Source: Bordetella genomosp. 12
GTDB lineage: Bacteria; Pseudomonadota; Gammaproteobacteria; Burkholderiales; Burkholderiaceae_B
Direction: 5' to 3'
DNA: 64,000 nt
Assembly: GCF_002261355.1 (NCBI RefSeq)
Contig: NZ_NEVU01000003.1
Location: forward strand, 868,001 to 932,000
Shown: one piece after another, positions 34,927 to 44,976 of the stretch
Layout: every line of letters starts with the position of its first letter
How positions within the stretch are numbered: position 1 is the first letter of the stretch
Program-made: the position numbers and the translations under genes
Notes under the pieces: generated by a model
Database searches by the model: none
The model's input: the letters and a program-made list of their open reading frames with translations, nothing else
What the model was told of the DNA's origin: nothing

Positions 34927-35832
34927 CTAGCGTCCGCCGGCATGCTCCTGCAGCAAGAATTCGGAGAAAGCCTGTACCCGGGCGCTGCGGCCCTTGCGTA
35001 CCGGCACCAAAAGCATCACCGGCGCGCTGTCGAACCGCCAGTCCGGCAGCACACGCACCAACGTGCCCTGGGCAATGCCAACGGCCGCGTCCCATTCCGA
35101 ACGCAATACCAGGCCCATGCCCGCCTCCGCCCACAGCCTTGCCACCGCACCGTCGTTGGTCACGTAGGCCGGCGTCACCCGCACGGACTCGGTGCGCCGC
35201 TTGCCCGCGGGCGCCGCCGGCCGGACATGCCAGAGTGTGACGTCTTCGTCGTTCTCGCGGATGCAAATGCAAGCGTGATGGGCCAGATCCCCCGGCGAAC
35301 CGGGCACACCGTGCGCCTGTAGATAGGCGGGGCTGGCACACAGCCATCGTTCATTGGGGGCTAGTTCGCGCGCAATCCAGGAAGAGTCGCGCACGCCGCC
35401 GATATGGATCACCGCGTCGACGTCGCGCCGGTCCGGCCAAGGTGTCTCGCAAAGTTCGAGCTGGACGCGCAAGTGCGGATGGCGGCGTGAAAACCGCGCC
35501 AACAGCGGCGCAATCCGGTGCCGCCCATAACCAAAAGGCGCAGCCACCCGCAACGTGCCGCCCAGGCGCTGGTCGTCATGGCGCAAAGACTCGCACAGCC
35601 CGTCGATCTTGGCGAGCAGTTCCTGCGCTTCACGGCCAAAGCGCTCGCCTTCCGGCGTCAGGCAGAGGCTGCGCGCATCCCGCTTGGCCAGGGCCAGGCC
35701 GAGCTCGTTTTCCAGCTTGCGCAGCCGTGTCGATAAGGCCGGCGGCGTGACGTCCAAGGCGCGCGCGGCCGCACTGAGCGAGGGCTCGCGCAGCAGGGTC
35801 GCCGCCAGCCGCAGGTCTTCGATCTGGATCAT
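34927..35832 (-). CDS. LysR-family regulator of the adjacent D-amino-acid operon
   Basis: The 301-residue product has an N-terminal HTH (IEDLRLAATLLREPSLSAAARALDVTP, about 4-30, followed by PALSTRLRKLENELG) and a C-terminal ligand-binding domain (about 90-295, GTLRVAAPFGYGRHRIAPLL). It is transcribed divergently from the HAD, aldolase/dehydratase and RidA genes across a 102-base gap, the classical layout in which LysR controls the neighbour. An AT-rich inverted repeat lies at 35832-35868. The effector is unknown; the operon suggests an amino acid. Confidence 0.92.
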   Translation of the reverse strand: MIQIEDLRLAATLLREPSLSAAARALDVTPPALSTRLRKLENELGLALAKRDARSLCLTPEGERFGREAQELLAKIDGLCESLRHDDQRLGGTLRVAAPFGYGRHRIAPLLARFSRRHPHLRVQLELCETPWPDRRDVDAVIHIGGVRDSSWIARELAPNERWLCASPAYLQAHGVPGSPGDLAHHACICIRENDEDVTLWHVRPAAPAGKRRTESVRVTPAYVTNDGAVARLWAEAGMGLVLRSEWDAAVGIAQGTLVRVLPDWRFDSAPVMLLVPVRKGRSARVQAFSEFLLQEHAGGR

Positions 35833-35868
35833 TAAATATAGATTAACGATTGATTATCAAATATTTAA
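35832..35868. promoter_or_regulatory. Inverted repeat operator between LysR and the D-amino-acid operon
   Basis: TTAAATAT (35832-35839) and ATATTTAA (35861-35868) form a perfect 8-bp inverted repeat in an AT-rich island within GC-rich DNA. The inner part (GATTAACGATTGATTATC) adds imperfect symmetry. It abuts the LysR start codon and lies about 70 bases before the HAD gene, as expected for a LysR site that also mediates autoregulation. Confidence 0.5.
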
Positions 35869-35934
35869 CCATGAATACACGCCTGCGCCACATAATCCTT
35901 CCTCGACACCGGATCACCCGTCCAAGGAGTCCAT

Positions 35935-36582
35935 ATGGCTGACGCCTATCCCAAAGCCGTCCTGTTCGACCTGCTCACCGCGCTGCTGGATTCATGGAGC
36001 ATCTGGAATGCCGCTGCCGGCTCCGCCGAGCGGGGCCGCCAATGGCGCGGCGAGTACCTGAAACTGACTTATGGTTGCGGCGCCTATCAACCCTATGAAC
36101 AACTGGTCCGCGACTCGGCTGCCGCGGTCGGCCTGCCGGCGGCCGCCGCCGCGTCGCTCACCGAACGCTGGAGCCAACTGCCGCCCTGGCCCGGCGCTCG
36201 CGAGCTGCTGCAAGCCCTTCGGCCCCACTGCAAGCTGGCCGTCGTGACCAATTGCTCGGAACACCTGGGTAAACAGGCCGCATCGTTACTAGGCGTGGAA
36301 TGGGACGCGGTGGTCACCTCGGAAGAGGCCGGCTACTACAAACCCGATCCCCGACCCTATCTGCTGGCCCTGGAGCGGCTCGACGTCCCGCCGGCCGAGG
36401 CGGCCTTCGTCGCCGGCTCCGGCTACGACATGTTCGGCACCGCTGCCGTGGGCTTGCGGACTTTCTGGCATAACCGCATCGGTCTGACGCTGCCCGCAGG
36501 CGCGGCCGCCCCCGAGCGCGAGGCGGCAGACCTGCAGCCGGCGCTGAGCTGGCTGCGTACATTCCAGACGCTACCTCATTGA
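35935..36582 (+). CDS. HAD-superfamily hydrolase (haloacid-dehalogenase-like)
   Basis: The 215-residue product has the HAD fold: motif I VLFDLLTALLDSW (nucleophile Asp at about 12; the usual second Asp is replaced, as in 2-haloacid dehalogenases), motif II VVTNCSEH (about 103-110), motif III Lys in GYYKPDPRPY (about 133-142), and motif IV in AFVAGSGYDMFGTAAVGLRT (about 158-177). The likely activity is dehalogenase or phosphatase and cannot be told apart from sequence. It is the first gene of a plus-strand operon with the aldolase/dehydratase-like and RidA genes, and is likely co-regulated by the divergent LysR. Confidence 0.88.
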   Translation: MADAYPKAVLFDLLTALLDSWSIWNAAAGSAERGRQWRGEYLKLTYGCGAYQPYEQLVRDSAAAVGLPAAAAASLTERWSQLPPWPGARELLQALRPHCKLAVVTNCSEHLGKQAASLLGVEWDAVVTSEEAGYYKPDPRPYLLALERLDVPPAEAAFVAGSGYDMFGTAAVGLRTFWHNRIGLTLPAGAAAPEREAADLQPALSWLRTFQTLPH

Positions 36583-36628
36583 GCACCGGCCGCGACACCG
36601 GATTTCCCCACTCCTCATCCACACCGCC

Positions 36629-37798
36629 ATGCACTCCCAGCACACCCGCGTCACGCCGCCCGAAGCCTCGGGCCTGGCAACCCTTGATACCCCGGCCGCA
36701 CTGATCTCGGTACCCCGGATGCAACACAACATCGCGCGTATGCAAGCCCAGGCCGATGCGCTGGGCGTCGGCCTGCGCCCGCACGTCAAAACCAGCAAGT
36801 GCACGCCGGTCACCCAGGCGCAACTGGCCGCTGGCGCACGCGGCATTACCGTGTCCACGCTCAAAGAGGCCGAGCACTTCTTCGCGGCGGGTATCACCGA
36901 TATTCTCTATGCCGTCTGTATTGCGCCCCACCGTCTACCGCAGGCGCTGACCTTGCGGCGGCGCGGCTGCCAACTCAAGCTCATCACCGACAGCGTCGAA
37001 GGCGCGCAGGCACTGGCCGACTATGGCCGCCAACAGGGCGAGGCCTTCGATGTCCTCATCGAGATCGACACCGACGGCCATCGCTCCGGCATCAAGCCGG
37101 ACTCGCCCGCAGTCCTGGCTGTTGCCGAGATACTGCGGCAAGCGGGCATGTCTTTGCTCGGGGTGCTCACCCATGCCGGCTCCAGCTACGAACTCAATAC
37201 CCCCGAGGCCTTGACCGCCCTGGCCGAACAAGAGCGCGCAGGCTGCGTGCTTGCCGCCGAGCGCCTGCGCAGCCAGGGCTTTGCCTGCCCGGTGGTCAGC
37301 GTGGGTTCGACGCCCACAGCGCTGGCGGCCGGACATCTGCACGGCGTGACCGAGCTGCGTGCCGGCGTCTATGTTTTCTTCGATCTCGTCATGCACAACA
37401 TCGGTGTGTGCGCGCAGGAAGACATCGCCTTGAGCGTACTGACCACGGTCATCGGACACCAACGCGACAAAGGCTGGGCCATTGTCGATGCCGGCTGGAT
37501 GGCCATGAGCCGCGACAGAGGCACGGCACGCCAACAGCAGGACTTCGGATACGGCCAGGCCTGCGACGAGGCTGGCCGACCGCTGCCGGGCTATGTGCTC
37601 ATCGGCGCAAACCAGGAGCATGGCATTCTGGCGTGCGCTGCCGAGCCCGATCCGGACATCGAAACGCGCTTTCCGATCGGCACTCGGCTGCGTATTCTGC
37701 CCAATCATGCCTGCGCCACCGGTGCGCAGTTTCCCGTCTATCACGCGCTTGCCGAAGATGGCCAGCCGCAACCCTGGAGCCGCTTTCATGGCTGGTGA
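36629..37798 (+). CDS. DSD1-family PLP enzyme (D-threonine aldolase / D-serine dehydratase-like)
   Basis: This 389-residue alanine-racemase-fold PLP enzyme has the PLP Lys in PHVKTSK (Lys54), VLIEIDTDGHRSGI at about 143-156, and THAGSSYE. A C-terminal domain carries the ILPNHACAT motif, whose His and Cys bind the metal in D-threonine aldolase and eukaryote-type D-serine dehydratase. The product is a D-amino-acid-degrading lyase; the substrate is not settled. Its 3' end overlaps the RidA gene by 11 bases. The HAD-aldolase/dehydratase-RidA order and the divergent LysR gene suggest a D-amino-acid catabolic unit. Confidence 0.9.
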   Translation: MHSQHTRVTPPEASGLATLDTPAALISVPRMQHNIARMQAQADALGVGLRPHVKTSKCTPVTQAQLAAGARGITVSTLKEAEHFFAAGITDILYAVCIAPHRLPQALTLRRRGCQLKLITDSVEGAQALADYGRQQGEAFDVLIEIDTDGHRSGIKPDSPAVLAVAEILRQAGMSLLGVLTHAGSSYELNTPEALTALAEQERAGCVLAAERLRSQGFACPVVSVGSTPTALAAGHLHGVTELRAGVYVFFDLVMHNIGVCAQEDIALSVLTTVIGHQRDKGWAIVDAGWMAMSRDRGTARQQQDFGYGQACDEAGRPLPGYVLIGANQEHGILACAAEPDPDIETRFPIGTRLRILPNHACATGAQFPVYHALAEDGQPQPWSRFHGW

Positions 37799-38186
37799 AT
37801 CCCTCACCCCCCAAGCGCAGCCTGCCGCCCTGGCGGCGCCGGCTGGCCATTACCGCCATTTCACGACGGGCGGCGGCCTGGTGTTCGTGTCGGGTCAGCT
37901 GCCGATCACCGCCGACGGCACCCGGCTGGCCGATGCCTCGTTCGAAGATCAGGCAAGACAGGCCTTGGCCAATGTCGGCGCCGCGCTGACCCTGGCCGGC
38001 AGCGGCATCGATCGCCTGCTTCAGGTACGTGTGTATCTCGATGACATCGGCAACTGGCCCGTTTTCGATCGTTTGTATGGCGCATGGCTGGGCGAGGCAC
38101 GGCCGGCCCGCGCGGTGGTGCCGACTCAGCCCTTGCACTACGGCTTCAAAGTCGAGATCGAGGCCGTCGCGGCCGCGGCCGGTTAA
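37788..38186 (+). CDS. RidA-family enamine/imine deaminase
   Basis: This 132-residue RidA/YjgF/UK114 protein hydrolyses reactive enamine or imine intermediates released by PLP lyases. The family start is GGGLVFVSGQLPITADG (about 28-44), then ARQALANVGAALTLAGSGIDRLLQVRVYL (about 58-86) and the C-terminal YGFKVEIEAVA. The conserved Arg that binds the substrate carboxylate, usually near TPARxxV, appears in RPARAVVPTQ. It begins inside the upstream gene (11-base overlap), implying translational coupling with the PLP enzyme whose by-products it would clear. Confidence 0.9.
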   Translation: MAGESLTPQAQPAALAAPAGHYRHFTTGGGLVFVSGQLPITADGTRLADASFEDQARQALANVGAALTLAGSGIDRLLQVRVYLDDIGNWPVFDRLYGAWLGEARPARAVVPTQPLHYGFKVEIEAVAAAAG

Positions 38187-38204
38187 GACCCCGGGCCAGC
38201 GCCC

Positions 38205-38933
38205 TCAGCGCACCGGCAGAAAATTGAAGAACATCAGGCCCTGGGCATAATTGATGCCCACGCGCCGGGAGTTTTCTCCCAGCAGATTGGCGATCAGGTC
38301 CAGGCGCCCGATGATGGCGCCGAACTCGCGCTCAAAGCTCAGGTTGGTCACGGTGCTGGACATTTCGTTGGCCAGCAGCAGCGGCTCACCCTGGGCGTTG
38401 CGGCGCGACGATAGCAGCCACGCTGCCGCCTCCACATTGCGGGCGGCGTTATAGATGCGCTGGCCGTCCAGGATGTCGGAGACATAAAAGCGGGTTTTGT
38501 CGTTGTGGGCAGCCAGAATGGTGTCGGCCAGGCCATAGATGAAGGCCGCCACCCGGTCGCCCTGGTAGTTGGGATCCAGCGAGACCGCCAGCACCTGGAC
38601 ATCGCGCAACCCGGCCAGACCGCTGGGCGCGCGGCGCTCTTCGATCAGGCGCTTGACGTAGGCCACTGCCGCGGCCTGGTCGGCCACTCCCGACTTGCGC
38701 CACTCGCGCGGATTGCGCCGGTAAAGCTTGTCCAGCAGGGAGTACAGGCTGTTGAAGTTGTCGCGCGCCGCGAGCGTGACCGTGCGATTGAAGTCCGTCT
38801 GGGCCAACTGATCGGCCGACATGGGCTCACTGCGCGGCACCCGCGCCGAGGAAGGGGTGGCCGCAGGCGACACACACCCCGACAGGGCCCAGCCTGTCAG
38901 CAGTAGTGTCGCGGCCAGCCTCCATCGCCTCAT
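38205..38933 (-). CDS. Conserved lipoprotein of unknown function
   Basis: The 242-residue product has a lipoprotein signal (MRRWRLAATLLLTGWALSGC, with the lipobox ALSGC at about 16-20) and then a Pro/Ser-rich linker. The body is helical and charged (LAARDNFNSLYSLLDKLYRRNPREWRK, about 55-82, in pieces) and contains VAAFIYGLADTILAAH and a C-terminal INYAQGLMFFNFLPVR. I do not recognise a named domain. It faces RidA convergently, 19 bases away, and stands alone upstream of the pnp terminator. A cell-envelope role is inferred only from the lipobox. Confidence 0.8.
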   Translation of the reverse strand: MRRWRLAATLLLTGWALSGCVSPAATPSSARVPRSEPMSADQLAQTDFNRTVTLAARDNFNSLYSLLDKLYRRNPREWRKSGVADQAAAVAYVKRLIEERRAPSGLAGLRDVQVLAVSLDPNYQGDRVAAFIYGLADTILAAHNDKTRFYVSDILDGQRIYNAARNVEAAAWLLSSRRNAQGEPLLLANEMSSTVTNLSFEREFGAIIGRLDLIANLLGENSRRVGINYAQGLMFFNFLPVR

Positions 38934-39045
38934 GCCAGATTCGCCAGTCCTCTGTCGCCATCCGCCGCCCGCGGAACTGCCAAGACTTTACCGGATTTGC
39001 CCGCCGGCGTAAGCAGGGAAGTTCCCGCTTTTGCAAGCGAAAGAA

Positions 39046-39069
39046 AAACGGCACCCGAAGGTGCCGTTT
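39046..39069 (-). terminator. Terminator after pnp
   Basis: A 9-bp stem AAACGGCAC / GTGCCGTTT (39046-39054 and 39061-39069) with a CCGAAG loop lies 19 bases after the pnp stop. A T-rich run follows on the minus strand, as expected for a rho-independent terminator. Confidence 0.75.
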
Positions 39070-39087
39070 CTCGACCTGGCGAACCGA

Positions 39088-41253
39088 TTACTCGGCTTGC
39101 GGCTCGGCGGGCGCGGCAGCCGGGGCGTCGGCAGCAGGCTGTTGCTGCTGTTCGATGCCACCGATGGCCTTGACCGACAGGCGCAGACGGCCCTTGTCGT
39201 CGGCCTCGATGACCTTGACGCGGACTTGCTGGCCGACCTTCAGCACATCGTTGATGTTGGCGATGCGGTAGTTGGCGATTTCCGAGATGTGCAGCAGACC
39301 GTCACGGCCCGGCAGCACTTGCACGATGGCGCCGAAGTCCAGCAGACGCAGCACGGAACCATCATAGACCTGGCCCACTTCGACATCGGCGGTGAGTTCG
39401 ACGATGCGGCGTTGCGCTTCCTTGGCCTGGCCCTCATCCACGCTGGCGATCACGATCGTGCCGTCATCGGAGATGTCGATCTGCGTGCCGGTCTCTTCGG
39501 TCAGCGCACGAATCGTCGCGCCGCCCTTGCCGATCACGTCACGGATCTTCTCGGGGTTGATCTTGATGGTCAGCATGCGCGGCGCGAACGCCGACAGCTC
39601 GGTGCGCGAACCGTCGAGCGAGTCACGCATCTTGCCGAGGATATGCAGACGGCCTTCGCGGGCCTGAGCCAGCGCGACCTGCATGATTTCCTTGGTGATG
39701 CCCTGGATCTTGATGTCCATCTGCAGCGCGGTGATACCGTTTTCGGTACCCGCCACCTTGAAGTCCATGTCGCCCAGGTGATCTTCGTCGCCCAGAATAT
39801 CCGTCAGCACGGCGAACTTGCCGTCTTCGAGGATCAGGCCCATGGCCACGCCAGCGACGTGATCCGTGGTCGGCACGCCGGCATCCATCATGGCCAGCGA
39901 ACCGCCGCAGACCGAAGCCATCGACGACGAGCCATTGGACTCGGTGATTTCCGAGACGATACGGATGGTGTACTGGAAGTCCTCGGGCTTGGGCAGCACG
40001 GGGATCAGCGAACGCTTGGCCAGACGGCCGTGGCCGATTTCACGCCGCTTGGGCACACCGATGCGGCCGGTTTCGCCGGTGGCGAACGGAGGCATGTTGT
40101 AGTGCAGCATGAAGCGATCACGGTACTCGCCCATCAGAGCGTCGATGATCTGCTCATCCTGCTTGGTGCCCAGCGTGGCCACGACCAGCGCCTGGGTTTC
40201 ACCACGGGTGAACAGGGCGCTGCCGTGCGCGCGCGGCAGCACGCCCAGGCGCACGCTGATGGGGCGCACGGTGCGGGTGTCGCGGCCGTCGATACGGGGC
40301 TCACCGTTGAGGATCTGGCTGCGCACCAGGCGGGCTTCCAGATCGAACAGGATGTTGTCCACGGTCACGCCATCCGGCGTGTCCTGACCGGCGGCGGCAG
40401 CCTGCTCGGCCAGCTTGGCCGACACGTCTGCGTAGACTTCACGCAGCTTGGTCGTACGCGCTTGCTTTTCGCGGATCTGATAGGCGGCGGTCAGGCCGTC
40501 CTGGGCAGCGGCGGTCACCGCGGCGATCAGGGCCTCGTTCTTGGGCGCGGGCGCCCAGGTCCACTCAGGCTTGCCAGCGTCGCGCACCAGGTCATGGATG
40601 GCGTTGATGGCGGCCTGCATCTGCTCATGGCCGAACACCACACCGCCGAGCATGATGTCTTCGGACAGCTGCTGAGCTTCGGATTCGACCATCAGCACGG
40701 CGTTTTCCGTGCCGGCGACCACCAGATCCATCTTGGAGGTCTTGAGCTGCGACGCCGTGGGGTTGATGACGTACTGGCCATCGACATAGCCCACGCGGGC
40801 CGCGCCGATGGGGCCGTTGAACGGGATGCCCGAGATGGCCAGTGCGGCCGAGGCGCCGATCATGGCGGGGATGTCGGGGTCGATTTCCGGATTGACCGAC
40901 AGCGTGTGGATCACCACCTGGACTTCGTTGTAGAAGCCTTCCGGGAAAAGCGGACGCAGGGGACGATCGATCAGGCGCGAGGTCAGCGTTTCCTTCTCGG
41001 AAGGCTTGCCTTCGCGCTTGAAGAAACCGCCGGGGATACGGCCGGCCGCATAGGTTTTTTCGATGTAGTCGACGGTCAGGGGGAAGAAATCCTGACCGGG
41101 TTTGGCCTTCTTGGCGGCGACGACCGTGGCCAGCACGACGGTGTCCTCAACGGACACAAGCACAGCGCCGGAGGCCTGGCGAGCGATCTCGCCGGTTTCC
41201 AGAACGACCGTGTGTTGGCCGTATTGGAAGGTCTTGGTCACTTTATTGAACAT
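39088..41253 (-). CDS. pnp: Polynucleotide phosphorylase
   Basis: This 721-residue exoribonuclease degrades RNA 3' to 5' using phosphate, part of the RNA degradosome. It has two RNase PH-type domains (about 10-230 and 310-545), with [27 protein letters not shown] (about 58-84, in pieces), a middle helical domain, a catalytic [19 protein letters not shown] block (about 430-450), a KH domain (about 550-610, [20 protein letters not shown]) and an S1 domain (about 620-690, [24 protein letters not shown]). ATG 41253 (MFNKVTKT) is preferred over 41271. It follows rpsO on the same strand with a hairpin between. Confidence 0.98.
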   Translation of the reverse strand: MFNKVTKTFQYGQHTVVLETGEIARQASGAVLVSVEDTVVLATVVAAKKAKPGQDFFPLTVDYIEKTYAAGRIPGGFFKREGKPSEKETLTSRLIDRPLRPLFPEGFYNEVQVVIHTLSVNPEIDPDIPAMIGASAALAISGIPFNGPIGAARVGYVDGQYVINPTASQLKTSKMDLVVAGTENAVLMVESEAQQLSEDIMLGGVVFGHEQMQAAINAIHDLVRDAGKPEWTWAPAPKNEALIAAVTAAAQDGLTAAYQIREKQARTTKLREVYADVSAKLAEQAAAAGQDTPDGVTVDNILFDLEARLVRSQILNGEPRIDGRDTRTVRPISVRLGVLPRAHGSALFTRGETQALVVATLGTKQDEQIIDALMGEYRDRFMLHYNMPPFATGETGRIGVPKRREIGHGRLAKRSLIPVLPKPEDFQYTIRIVSEITESNGSSSMASVCGGSLAMMDAGVPTTDHVAGVAMGLILEDGKFAVLTDILGDEDHLGDMDFKVAGTENGITALQMDIKIQGITKEIMQVALAQAREGRLHILGKMRDSLDGSRTELSAFAPRMLTIKINPEKIRDVIGKGGATIRALTEETGTQIDISDDGTIVIASVDEGQAKEAQRRIVELTADVEVGQVYDGSVLRLLDFGAIVQVLPGRDGLLHISEIANYRIANINDVLKVGQQVRVKVIEADDKGRLRLSVKAIGGIEQQQQPAADAPAAAPAEPQAE

Positions 41254-41277
41254 GACGATGGTTCCTTGCAAATGAAA

Positions 41278-41315
41278 AACCGTGGCCGTCGCGACAACGT
41301 CGCAGCGACCACGGT
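41278..41315 (-). terminator. Stem-loop between rpsO and pnp
   Basis: An extended inverted repeat with AACCGTGG / CCACGGTT arms encloses imperfectly paired GC-rich sequence. On the minus strand it ends in a T-run. In other bacteria the rpsO-pnp junction carries a terminator and an RNase III processing hairpin; this is probably the equivalent. Confidence 0.6.
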
Positions 41316-41342
41316 TGCGTCATGGGGAGCCAGCCCCGTCGA

Positions 41343-41612
41343 TCACTTGCGCAGACCGAGTTTTTCGATCAGAGCGCGGTACGAATCGGGATTGCGGCCC
41401 TTGAGATAGTCGAGCAGTTTACGGCGACGGCTGACCATGCGCAGCAGACCGCGGCGCGAGTGGTGGTCCTTCGCGTGTTCCTTGAAGTGACCGGTCAGTT
41501 CGTTGATGCGGGCGGTGAGCAGAGCCACCTGGACTTCGGGGGAACCGGTATCGCCTTGCGCGCGTTGAAACTGCGAAACGATTTCGGCTTTTTTGATGTC
41601 AGCAACAGACAT
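41343..41612 (-). CDS. rpsO: 30S ribosomal protein S15
   Basis: The 89-residue product is the primary 16S rRNA-binding protein S15. It has the full family pattern: [22 protein letters not shown] (about 21-42, in pieces), [30 protein letters not shown] (about 43-72) and a [14 protein letters not shown] tail. The length is exactly standard. It is the first gene of rpsO-pnp. Confidence 0.98.
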   Translation of the reverse strand: MSVADIKKAEIVSQFQRAQGDTGSPEVQVALLTARINELTGHFKEHAKDHHSRRGLLRMVSRRRKLLDYLKGRNPDSYRALIEKLGLRK

Positions 41613-41882
41613 TTTTGACCTCTACGGACATGCGTCAGGGCCGAGGTGCCCGGACGTGGGTTGAGAAAAGACCTCGATATCATCACTACTGCGATGCGTT
41701 AAAGACGCTTGCGCGGCTTGGGCACGCATCGCCCGAACTGCTCTTTCTGTGGCTTTCCATACAAAGAAAGCGCAGATCGCCAGCGATTATAGCTGATTCG
41801 CTAAAATCCATGGCAAAGCCGCTGCCCGGTCTTTCCCGCGCGCACGGAAAAAATGGGGCCGGTCCCCAACAGGAGAAACCCT

Positions 41883-42401
41883 ATGTCCTGCCTGCACATT
41901 CTGGCCCGCGCCCTGGCCGTCGGCGCGGCCGCGTCGGCACTGGCCGCCTGCACACCCATGACCGAGGTGCCGCCCGGCTCGCCCTACGCCAGCGTCGTCA
42001 GCGCCTATGGCCAACCCAATTTCACCTGCCGCCTGCCGGACGGACGCGAACGTGTCATCTGGACCCAACAGCCCATGGGTCAGTTCGCCTGGGGCAGCAA
42101 TCTCACGGCCGACGGCCGCGTCGAACGCGTCGAGGCGCTGCTGACCGACGCCCAGTTCAAGCAATTGGGCGAAGGCACGTGGTCGGCCGAGCGGGTGCGC
42201 TGTGAATTCGGGCCGCCAGCGGAGATCCGCGAAACCGGCCTGCCCAGCGTGCGCCAGGTGGTCTGGGCCTACCGCTATCGGGAGTCTGGCGTCTGGAACT
42301 CCCTGATGTATGTCTACATGGGGCGCGGTGGGCAGCAGGTCACGCGCTTTCATCCCGGGCCAGACCCGATGTACGAAGAGCGCGACCACGGCTGGCGCTG
42401 A
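41883..42401 (+). CDS. Small outer-membrane lipoprotein, unknown function
   Basis: The 172-residue product has a lipoprotein signal: a hydrophobic stretch ending ALAAC (about 18-22, LAAC lipobox). The body has two related halves, each with a GxPxxxCRLPDGRERVIWTQQP-like segment; the second reads FGPPAEIRETGLPSVRQVVWAYRY. This resembles SmpA/OmlA- or BamE-like small lipoproteins but is not a firm match. ATG 41883 follows AGGAG with good spacing, so it is preferred over 41853. A strong terminator follows. Confidence 0.75.
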   Translation: MSCLHILARALAVGAAASALAACTPMTEVPPGSPYASVVSAYGQPNFTCRLPDGRERVIWTQQPMGQFAWGSNLTADGRVERVEALLTDAQFKQLGEGTWSAERVRCEFGPPAEIRETGLPSVRQVVWAYRYRESGVWNSLMYVYMGRGGQQVTRFHPGPDPMYEERDHGWR

Positions 42402-42415
42402 GCCCCGATAAAAAA

Positions 42416-42434
42416 TGCCACCTCGCAGGTGGCA
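42416..42434. terminator. Terminator between the lipoprotein and pssA
   Basis: An 8-bp stem TGCCACCT / AGGTGGCA with a CGC loop is followed by TTTTT on the plus strand and preceded by AAAAA. It lies between two convergent genes and can serve both. Confidence 0.8.
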
Positions 42435-42447
42435 TTTTTGCATTCGG

Positions 42448-43218
42448 CTAGGAATGGTTGCGGCGCTCTTGCTGCAACCTGCGCGCCCGGCTCCAGCGCC
42501 AGAACATGATCACCCAGCCCGAAAACCCATACAGCACGAACAGGCCGAAAAGCACGACCGGGGGATCGCTGGAGACGAAGACGAACACGGCCACGACCAC
42601 CAGAATGCCCCAGAACGGCACGCTGCGCCCCAGCGCGAAACTCTTGCCGCTGAAAAACGGCGCGTTCGACACCATGGCCACGCCCGCATAGGTCGTCAAG
42701 CCAAACGCCGCCCAGGCCATGACACTGTCATGAATGGGCAGTTTATTGTCGATGGCCAGCCACACAAAGCCCGCCACCAGGGCCGCGGCCGCTGGGCTGG
42801 GCAAACCCTGGAAGAACCGTTTGTCGACCACGGCGATATTGGTATTGAAGCGGGCCAGGCGCAATGCCGCCCCCGCCACATACACAAAAGCCGCCAGCCA
42901 GCCCCAGCGCCCGAGGTCCTGAAGTATCCACTCGTAAGCCACCAGTGCCGGCGCCACGCCGAAGGACGTCATGTCCGACAAGGAATCATATTGCTCGCCG
43001 AAGGCGGACTGCGTGTTGGTCAGCCGCGCCACGCGGCCATCCATGCCGTCGAGCACCATGGCCACGAAAATGGCGATGGCGGCGGTCTCGAAGCGGTCAT
43101 TCATGGCCTGCACCACGGCGTAGAAGCCCGCGAACAGGGCTGCCGTGGTGAAGGCATTGGGCAGCAGATAAATGCTGCGATGACGATTCTCGGAATCGCG
43201 CATGTTGAAATTGGGCAT
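42448..43218 (-). CDS. pssA: CDP-diacylglycerol-serine O-phosphatidyltransferase
   Basis: This 256-residue membrane enzyme makes phosphatidylserine, the precursor of phosphatidylethanolamine. The CDP-alcohol phosphotransferase motif is intact: DGMDGRVARLTNTQSAFGEQ then YDSLSD (about 56-84), giving the D-G-x2-A-R-x8-G-x3-D-x3-D spacing. Several membrane segments are visible (IYLLPNAFTTAALFAGFYAVV, about 16-36, and four or five more). I chose ATG 43218, with GGAAG 12 bases upstream; a TTG at 43239 is the alternative. It is separated from ilvC by a strong terminator, so it probably has its own promoter. Confidence 0.95.
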   Translation of the reverse strand: MPNFNMRDSENRHRSIYLLPNAFTTAALFAGFYAVVQAMNDRFETAAIAIFVAMVLDGMDGRVARLTNTQSAFGEQYDSLSDMTSFGVAPALVAYEWILQDLGRWGWLAAFVYVAGAALRLARFNTNIAVVDKRFFQGLPSPAAAALVAGFVWLAIDNKLPIHDSVMAWAAFGLTTYAGVAMVSNAPFFSGKSFALGRSVPFWGILVVVAVFVFVSSDPPVVLFGLFVLYGFSGWVIMFWRWSRARRLQQERRNHS

Positions 43219-43328
43219 GGCGTATAAAAACTTCCGCAAGCTTTGTGAGGTGAAAGGTTAACCCATCTGGCCCCGCTTGAGGGAAAGGCGGGCAAGCGCC
43301 GGGGCGCTCGTCCCCGCCCAAAAAACAA

Positions 43329-43374
43329 CGCCCCCCGCAAGATTGGAGGCGACTCCAACCCTGCGGGGGGCGTT
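43329..43374 (-). terminator. Terminator after ilvC
   Basis: A long stem ACGCCCCCCGCA / TGCGGGGGGCGT, with an inner TTGGAG / CTCCAA hairpin, is followed by a T-run (TTGTTTTTT) on the minus strand. It is a strong rho-independent terminator for ilvI-ilvH-ilvC. Confidence 0.85.
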
Positions 43375-43391
43375 TACCGAACTGAAATGAA

Positions 43392-44423
<1,032 letters not shown>

Positions 44424-44474
44424 TTATATTTTAAAAATCGTTGAATTCAGGGTGTAGGGTAAAGCGGATGCCGG

Positions 44475-44966
44475 TCAGAGCTTGAGAATACGTTCGCCGC
44501 GGCCGATGCCGGACACACCGGTGCGGACCGTCTCCAGGATGGCGCTGCGGTCCAGGGCCTCGATAAAGGCCTGCACCTTGTCCTGGTCGCCGGTCAGCTC
44601 GATGGTGTACGACTTGTCGGTCACGTCGATGATGCGGCCACGGAAGATATCCGCCATCCGCTTGACTTCGTCACGCTCCTTGCCGACCGCACGCACCTTG
44701 ATGAGCATGAGCTCGCGTTCGATGTGCGCGCCTTCGGTCAGATCGACCACCTTGACGACATCCACCAGGCGATTCAAATGCTTGGTGATCTGCTCGATGA
44801 CGTCCTCGGAACCGACGGTGACCACCGTCAGGCGCGACAGCGTCGCATCCTCGGTGGGCGCCACGGTGAGCGTTTCGATGTTGTAGCCGCGCGCGGAGAA
44901 CAGGCCGACGACGCGCGACAGCGCGCCAGGCTCGTTTTCCATGAGCACAGAAATCACGTGTTTCAT
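44475..44966 (-). CDS. ilvH: Acetolactate synthase small (regulatory) subunit
   Basis: The 163-residue regulatory subunit binds valine and confers feedback control on IlvI. An N-terminal ACT domain occupies about 2-75 (VISVLMENEPGALSRVVGLFSARGYNIETL, in pieces) and a C-terminal ACT-like domain about 80-160. The length is standard. It lies 10 bases downstream of ilvI, so the two form one translational unit. Confidence 0.97.
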   Translation of the reverse strand: MKHVISVLMENEPGALSRVVGLFSARGYNIETLTVAPTEDATLSRLTVVTVGSEDVIEQITKHLNRLVDVVKVVDLTEGAHIERELMLIKVRAVGKERDEVKRMADIFRGRIIDVTDKSYTIELTGDQDKVQAFIEALDRSAILETVRTGVSGIGRGERILKL

Positions 44967-44976
44967 GGTGGTTTCC

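Noticed and set aside
39031-41409. Very long open frame opposite pnp
   Set aside because: It is an antisense shadow of pnp in GC-rich DNA; pnp itself is complete and unmistakable, and the opposite frame has no domain.
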